Source of the DNA: Euperipatoides rowelli
Lineage: Eukaryota; Onychophora; Udeonychophora; Euonychophora; Peripatopsidae
Direction: 5' to 3' (one strand)
Assembly: GCA_003024985.2 (NCBI GenBank)
Contig: PXIH01S0000147.1
Length of the DNA: 14,085 bases
The translations under genes and the position numbers were made by a program. Positions 9,497 through 14,085 of this stretch are shown here, in pieces (positions within the stretch are counted from its first letter, which is position 1; the number at the start of each line of letters is the position of its first letter). The notes beneath the pieces were generated by a model. The model was not told where the DNA came from. It saw only the letters and a list, made by a program, of their open reading frames with translations, and made no database searches.

Positions 9497-10934
9497 ATTT
9501 ATTTGGATGGAGAGGGAGGGGGGGGGGGTAGTTGGCACACTATATTGGACACTTGTTAGAAATCTTAGCTTTTTCCATCAACATACATTCCATTCTGTAA
9601 TGGATGCTTTACTCAGGTCAGAATTTGAACAGCTTATTAAAAAATTGATATGGTAATTTCATGCATTAAATCTCACAAACTAAGATACAGTAGCCAAGCA
9701 AGAGTTCCATTTAGCAAAATGTTGCAGTTTTCCAGGCTCTCTGCTGTAACAGTTAATGAGCTTAGAAAGTCGAATAGCTCTATACTATAATATAGTTTAA
9801 TATTAAATGTTGGAAGTCTCGAAATATATCGACATTTGATGTATTATTCAATACTGCCATATTAAATAACAAAAAATGTGATAATAGTGCCATCTTCTGG
9901 CATACATTCATAGAAAGCCTACAGGATAATTAAAGATACTTTCAAGAAACTCAAACAAATGCTCCACAAAGTCGAAGTTGCTGCTTGTCCATAAGAACTT
10001 TGCCTTAATTGCACACAGAAACTGAAAAAGTCTTCCAATAGCATGATATAGATATGCTGCTGTAAGACAATTGGGCATTTCACAAGCCATCCCAGTATAG
10101 AATAAAATATCAATAATAGAACCATGGTACAATAAAAATAAGATAAGACGGCCAGCCAATATGCTAAGATAAGATCAAACTTTTTAAAAATAACATGCAC
10201 ATGTATTTATCTCTAAATACACACGCATATGATAAAATACAATTAGCATAATAAATAGTATCTGAATTACTATTTTATGCGTTTATTGAACTTAAAACAA
10301 AATATTAGATACATTTATTAAAAAAAAAAAACAATCATTTGCTAGACTATTTTGGATTCAGGCCCAGGAATTGCATGTGAATTTCAATTATAATTATTTA
10401 AGAATGGGATTGGTTTACAAAAGAAATAAATTCAAACGGCTTGATTGTCCTTTCACTCTAAAATTTTAATCTCATTCAATGATTAAATTGCCAAATCTTA
10501 TAGTTTCCCCCAATTTTTTTGCATATACAGTCTAATCGTTCATACAGCATCTCGTATTGTCTTTTTCACAATCTGATATAGAAGCCGGTCCTATCTATAT
10601 TACCATTAAATACACATTTTGAAAGCACAGAAGAAAGAAATCCAATCCAAAAAAAAAAAAGTTATTTTTGCTGATCACAAATAAGGTAATTTACATTTGA
10701 AACATAAGTACTGTATAATAGTACATGTTTTTTTTTGGCTCTGGACATGCTTAATTACTTAATTGAATGTTTATGAAATACAAATAATTGCACCTCTTAA
10801 AACACAAGTCCACTGCATTAATAGCATTCCTAACCTTTGAAACATATAACCAATCTATTACACATAAGAAATAAAACATAGAAACAAAATATTACTGAAA
10901 ATGAAAAACTATTTACAGAACTTAAGAATCAGAG

Positions 10935-11006
10935 CAGCCATTACGGCACCATTATGATGGCTGGTCTACAATTACAACTTTTACTATAACATAGAAAAGT
11001 TGTAAT
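10935..11006. repeat. Two adjacent near-perfect stem-loops
   Basis: The first stem pairs CAGCCAT (10935-10941) with ATGGCTG (10957-10963). The second pairs ATTACAACTTTT (10971-10982) with AAAAGTTGTAAT (10995-11006) perfectly, and after one bulged A at 10983 continues CTAT with ATAG around an AAC loop: 16 base pairs in 36 bases. The second is much too short for a canonical microRNA precursor. No promoter or terminator sense can be assigned. Confidence 0.6.
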
Positions 11007-11407
11007 ACAAATATAAACAAATGAATCAACTGAAGCCAGGTCAATCTTAAGATAATTAAAAAATATAAACTGTATAATCGTTACAATACATAAAACAGTT
11101 TATGTTGTAAAAAAAAAAAAAATGTGACAGTCAAAAATATCCCTGGGATGCATTTTCCTGATTGTTGTACCAAATTATTTTAAATGAAAAAAATAAGAAA
11201 GATATAGAAAATAAAAACATAAAAATTTTTAATTATTTTTTCATTAAATTCAGTGTGTTTTGAATTATTGTCATTTTTTTTATCTCNCCCCCCCCCCCTA
11301 CCCATTTGAATCCTACTTGCATGGGACTGGTTTGCAGTAATTGCCAAAATTTGATATACCAGAACCTGAATCAGCCACCATAAATTTTCTTCATGAGAAT
11401 GATGGGG

Positions 11408-11515
11408 TTTTTTTCTTTTTTTAAACGGCACAACGACCGTGCTCTAATTAGTATTTGAACACGTCAGGGTTGGTAGTCTTCCTTCTTGCCAACTATTCCA
11501 CCGAGTCATCGGCTC
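11408..11515 (-). mobile_element. Probable tRNA-derived SINE
   Basis: Read on the minus strand, a tRNA-like head begins GAGCCGA at 11515. It carries a box A-like TGACTCGGTGGAATAGTTGG (11508-11489; pol III box A type TRGCNNAGYNGG with a few changes) and a box B-like GTTCAAATAC (11460-11451; type GGTTCGANTCC), with the two box starts 48 bases apart, close to tRNA spacing. A short body with AGAGCACGG..TTGTGCCGTTTAAA follows, and then an A-rich tail (T-rich at 11408-11423 on the plus strand). Head, body and tail in that order are the layout of a SINE. The tRNA arms do not pair well, so it is not a working tRNA. The parental tRNA and SINE family are not identified. Confidence 0.5.
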
Positions 11516-11814
11516 ACTTGTTACTTTTGTTAATTAAAAGGATTGGTAGTGTCTAGCAACCTTATACTTTCAATATTTTTTTATTTTTTTCTATGATAAC
11601 AAATGTTGCTTATTGTTTAGTAATCATTTGATAGTGGCTATAATAAAATAATCTAAGCAACTGAGGATCCTCTCCCATTGTTAAATTTTTCTTGATCTTA
11701 CATTGAGAAAAATAAGTGATAGGCTATATATTATGCCTTTTTAAATTTGGGCCATTGTTTTTACATAAGACAGTGTGTGCTAAATTTAGAAAGTTAAAGA
11801 ATCATTAAGTGTAA

Positions 11815-12087
<273 letters not shown>

Positions 12088-12432
12088 TAGGAATTTCTTT
12101 AAGTAATATTACATTATTTCAATTGTGGCTTGAAGGTAGCAATAATTTCACTTCCATAACCAAAAAATTAGTTTTATATACAGTATATAACAGCTATTTA
12201 CATTTACACAAACCTTTAGAATAATTGGGCTCTTAAAGTCATCATAAACCCTAGCAAATGATTTTATTTCACTAATATAGAATTGGCATTTATCTGGCTC
12301 CTGAAGACAGCTCTTTAATTAAAACTTTTAATTAACTATGATTAGGAATGACATGAATATTCATTTTGGCCAGATATTTGGCGTTGATTATCCTTCCTAT
12401 TGACAACCTTTAAAGACAAACAATGCCATATA

Positions 12433-12465
12433 TTTCCATTTCACTTTTAAAAAAGGAAATGGAAA
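12433..12465. repeat. Near-perfect 15-bp hairpin
   Basis: TTTCCATTTC (12433-12442) pairs perfectly with GAAATGGAAA (12456-12465). After a single bulged A (12443), CTTTT pairs with AAAAG around a two-base loop. The geometry, a perfect outer stem with one bulged A and a short inner stem, is the same as that of the hairpin at 10971-11006, although the sequences differ. Confidence 0.6.
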
Positions 12466-13837
12466 ACAGAGACTAGTAAAACACATCAAATTAAACCAAT
12501 AAATAATTATAAGTTTATAATTATTTTGTATTGATTTATTTGAACCAAATATGCAGTCACAAATCTATTGAACTTTTTTTAGATTTTTTTTGTTAAAAAA
12601 AANTTTTATAGATGACAAGTTTGAATTAAAATTTTGGCATGGCTTATATATATTTTTTTCATTAAAAAAATATTGTATTTTGTTAAAATGTCACATTATT
12701 TTCACAAGTTATTTTTGGATAACTAATGGTAACTATTGACCAATCATTTATTTCAGTTTTCTGAGTTACACCCCTATAGTTTATAAAAATGATTCAAAAT
12801 AAATTAAGTTCATTATAGAACTATTATATTGTCAATTTGTAATATCTTTCTAGGCATGACATAAATTGAAGCTTTGAGTTTTGGCTCCGTCTTTATAGAC
12901 AATTTGATCATTGCTTTGTGTTTAATACAAGTCACTGAATGAGTGAAAGTGAAAAAACAAAGAAAGTTTATTTTAAAAAAGTCATTTTATATGCAAATCA
13001 AAAAATTACTTCAACAAATTATGATATTGAAAAGCAACACAAATGGCTCTAAACAATATGTTTCACCCCTTCCCTTTTAATACACACCCCCAAGAGTTTT
13101 AATGTTCATCCTGAAGAATGCAACATTCTTTCAGTAAACAAGAATGAACCAGCATGATATACTCAGCTGCTTAGGAGTTCTCATAATTAAACGATTTGTT
13201 ATACTATTGAAAATAATTAGTTGATAAAAAAAATGACTACGGTAAAGTAATTAATTTATCAATTCCAGCATACAACGGTTTACAGTATAAATAATTATTC
13301 ACATTATTTCTTTTTTTTTTAAAAAAAAGGGAACAATGACGGCCTTATTTCCCTCACGATGGATTCTGAAAAGTACACTAACTTATTGGACTTAGATTTT
13401 CTAATAGATTGACCTTATATTTCTAACGTACATTTAAGGAAGAACTCTCTTCCCTACATATTTAATATAGTGAATATGTTAAGAATTTTTAATCAGTTCA
13501 CAAGGAGTTGAGAGTAATATTCGGTTGAATAATGACCATAAATGAATATTGATACCCAGCCTTTAGGTGAATACCAAATAATAATCAAATATTTGTTTCA
13601 TCAGTAAGTGATTACATTCAAACTTCTGTATCTTCATTTAGGACTCTTACATATAAAATGAAGATTGCTTCATAAACTAATTTATAATTATTTTCCTAAT
13701 ATTCCCATCTCTAATGTCTTATTATTATATTATATTAAAATTTATATGTAACTAGTTGTCATTTAAAGCATTTTCAAATCGATCTTGCGGCCAGGCTCTG
13801 GTTTTCTGAATAAGCCCACGGCTCATGGACATGTTTC

Positions 13838-13863
13838 TTTTTTGACAGAAATATGTCAAAAAA
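13838..13863. repeat. 10-bp hairpin TTTTTTGACA/TGTCAAAAAA
   Basis: TTTTTTGACA (13838-13847) is perfectly complementary to TGTCAAAAAA (13854-13863) with a six-base loop. Long A-runs follow to about 13881. It may be the end of an A-tailed insertion, but no body is recognisable. Confidence 0.5.
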
Positions 13864-13973
13864 AAAATAAAAAAAAAAAAAATCATTAAAAGCAATATTG
13901 TAAATTTGTAAACATTAGTAAGAATGATACAAATTTATTTTTAAAAAATGGACATTGTGGTGTTAACCCTTTC

Positions 13974-14049
13974 CACTCCAATGTCGATTCTCAATCGCCA
14001 TTTTCAATTTAGTAGTTGCACTCCAAAGTCGATTCCGAATCGCCATTTT
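13974..14049. repeat. 45-bp tandem dimer (continues or ends at window edge)
   Basis: Unit one (from 13974) and unit two (from 14019) both start CACTCCAA.GTCGATTC and continue AATCGCCATTTT. Each contains a short palindrome; in the second it is perfect (CGATTC and GAATCG around a C, 14030-14042). TTAACCCTTT immediately precedes the first unit. It may be the end of a DNA transposon or a small satellite; the window stops too soon to decide. Confidence 0.6.
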
Positions 14050-14085
14050 GTATTTCATAATCAATAATTATTATATTCAAATATG

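Noticed and set aside
9908-10200. Two overlapping open frames (83 and 93 codons) on the minus strand
   Set aside because: They share the same DNA in different frames, both look like translated AT-rich repeat-free intron, and neither has a recognisable domain.
11180-11431. 83-codon open frame on the minus strand
   Set aside because: Runs through a poly-C tract with an unresolved base and through A/T-runs, and overlaps the SINE tail; low-complexity peptide.

Overview
The window is animal (metazoan) nuclear DNA, about two-thirds A+T, on the plus strand of one large gene. Three short exons, separated by AT-rich introns of 4.4 and 2.5 kb, encode consecutive pieces of the C-terminal WD40 propeller of a Groucho/TLE transcriptional corepressor. 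All three have GT/AG splice sites, their reading phases join without gain or loss, and together they give about 125 codons very close to vertebrate TLE1/3/4 and to invertebrate Groucho. The exon before the first and the terminal exon (the last ~35 residues of the family) are not in the window. Species cannot be fixed from so conserved a protein. Long introns, a CR1/L2-like LINE relic and a possible tRNA-derived SINE fit a bilaterian with a repeat-rich genome, perhaps a lophotrochozoan, a non-vertebrate deuterostome or a jawless vertebrate.

Layout: 1-4790 is the 3' part of an upstream intron. It holds a 3'-end fragment of a non-LTR retrotransposon on the minus strand (about 1810-2760, broken by at least three frameshifts), a small GCGTAAATACGC-type inverted repeat (3003-3098), a GC-rich inverted pair (4089-4309) and an array of palindromic TATACAGTATA-like words (4544-4742). 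The first exon is 4791-4902. Intron 4903-9344 contains the most striking structure of the window: a 1.43 kb foldback element (5242-6671) whose two ~630 bp arms are inverted copies, with CACTAAC termini flanked by TA on both sides. It is followed by a short stretch rich in CRE/CCAAT/TATA-like words and by a diverged direct repeat (period 184). The second exon is 9345-9427. Intron 9428-11888 carries several small near-perfect hairpins and a probable tRNA-derived SINE on the minus strand (11408-11515). The third exon is 11889-12069. The remaining 2 kb is intron with more small hairpins and a 45-bp tandem dimer at the right edge.

Functionally only one gene is supported. Everything else reads as transposable-element debris, simple repeats and small inverted repeats in introns. 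The foldback would be transcribed as part of the TLE/Groucho pre-mRNA and could form a ~0.6 kb double-stranded RNA stem; this is inference from sequence. No bacterial-type genes, CRISPR arrays, rRNA or intact tRNA genes were seen.
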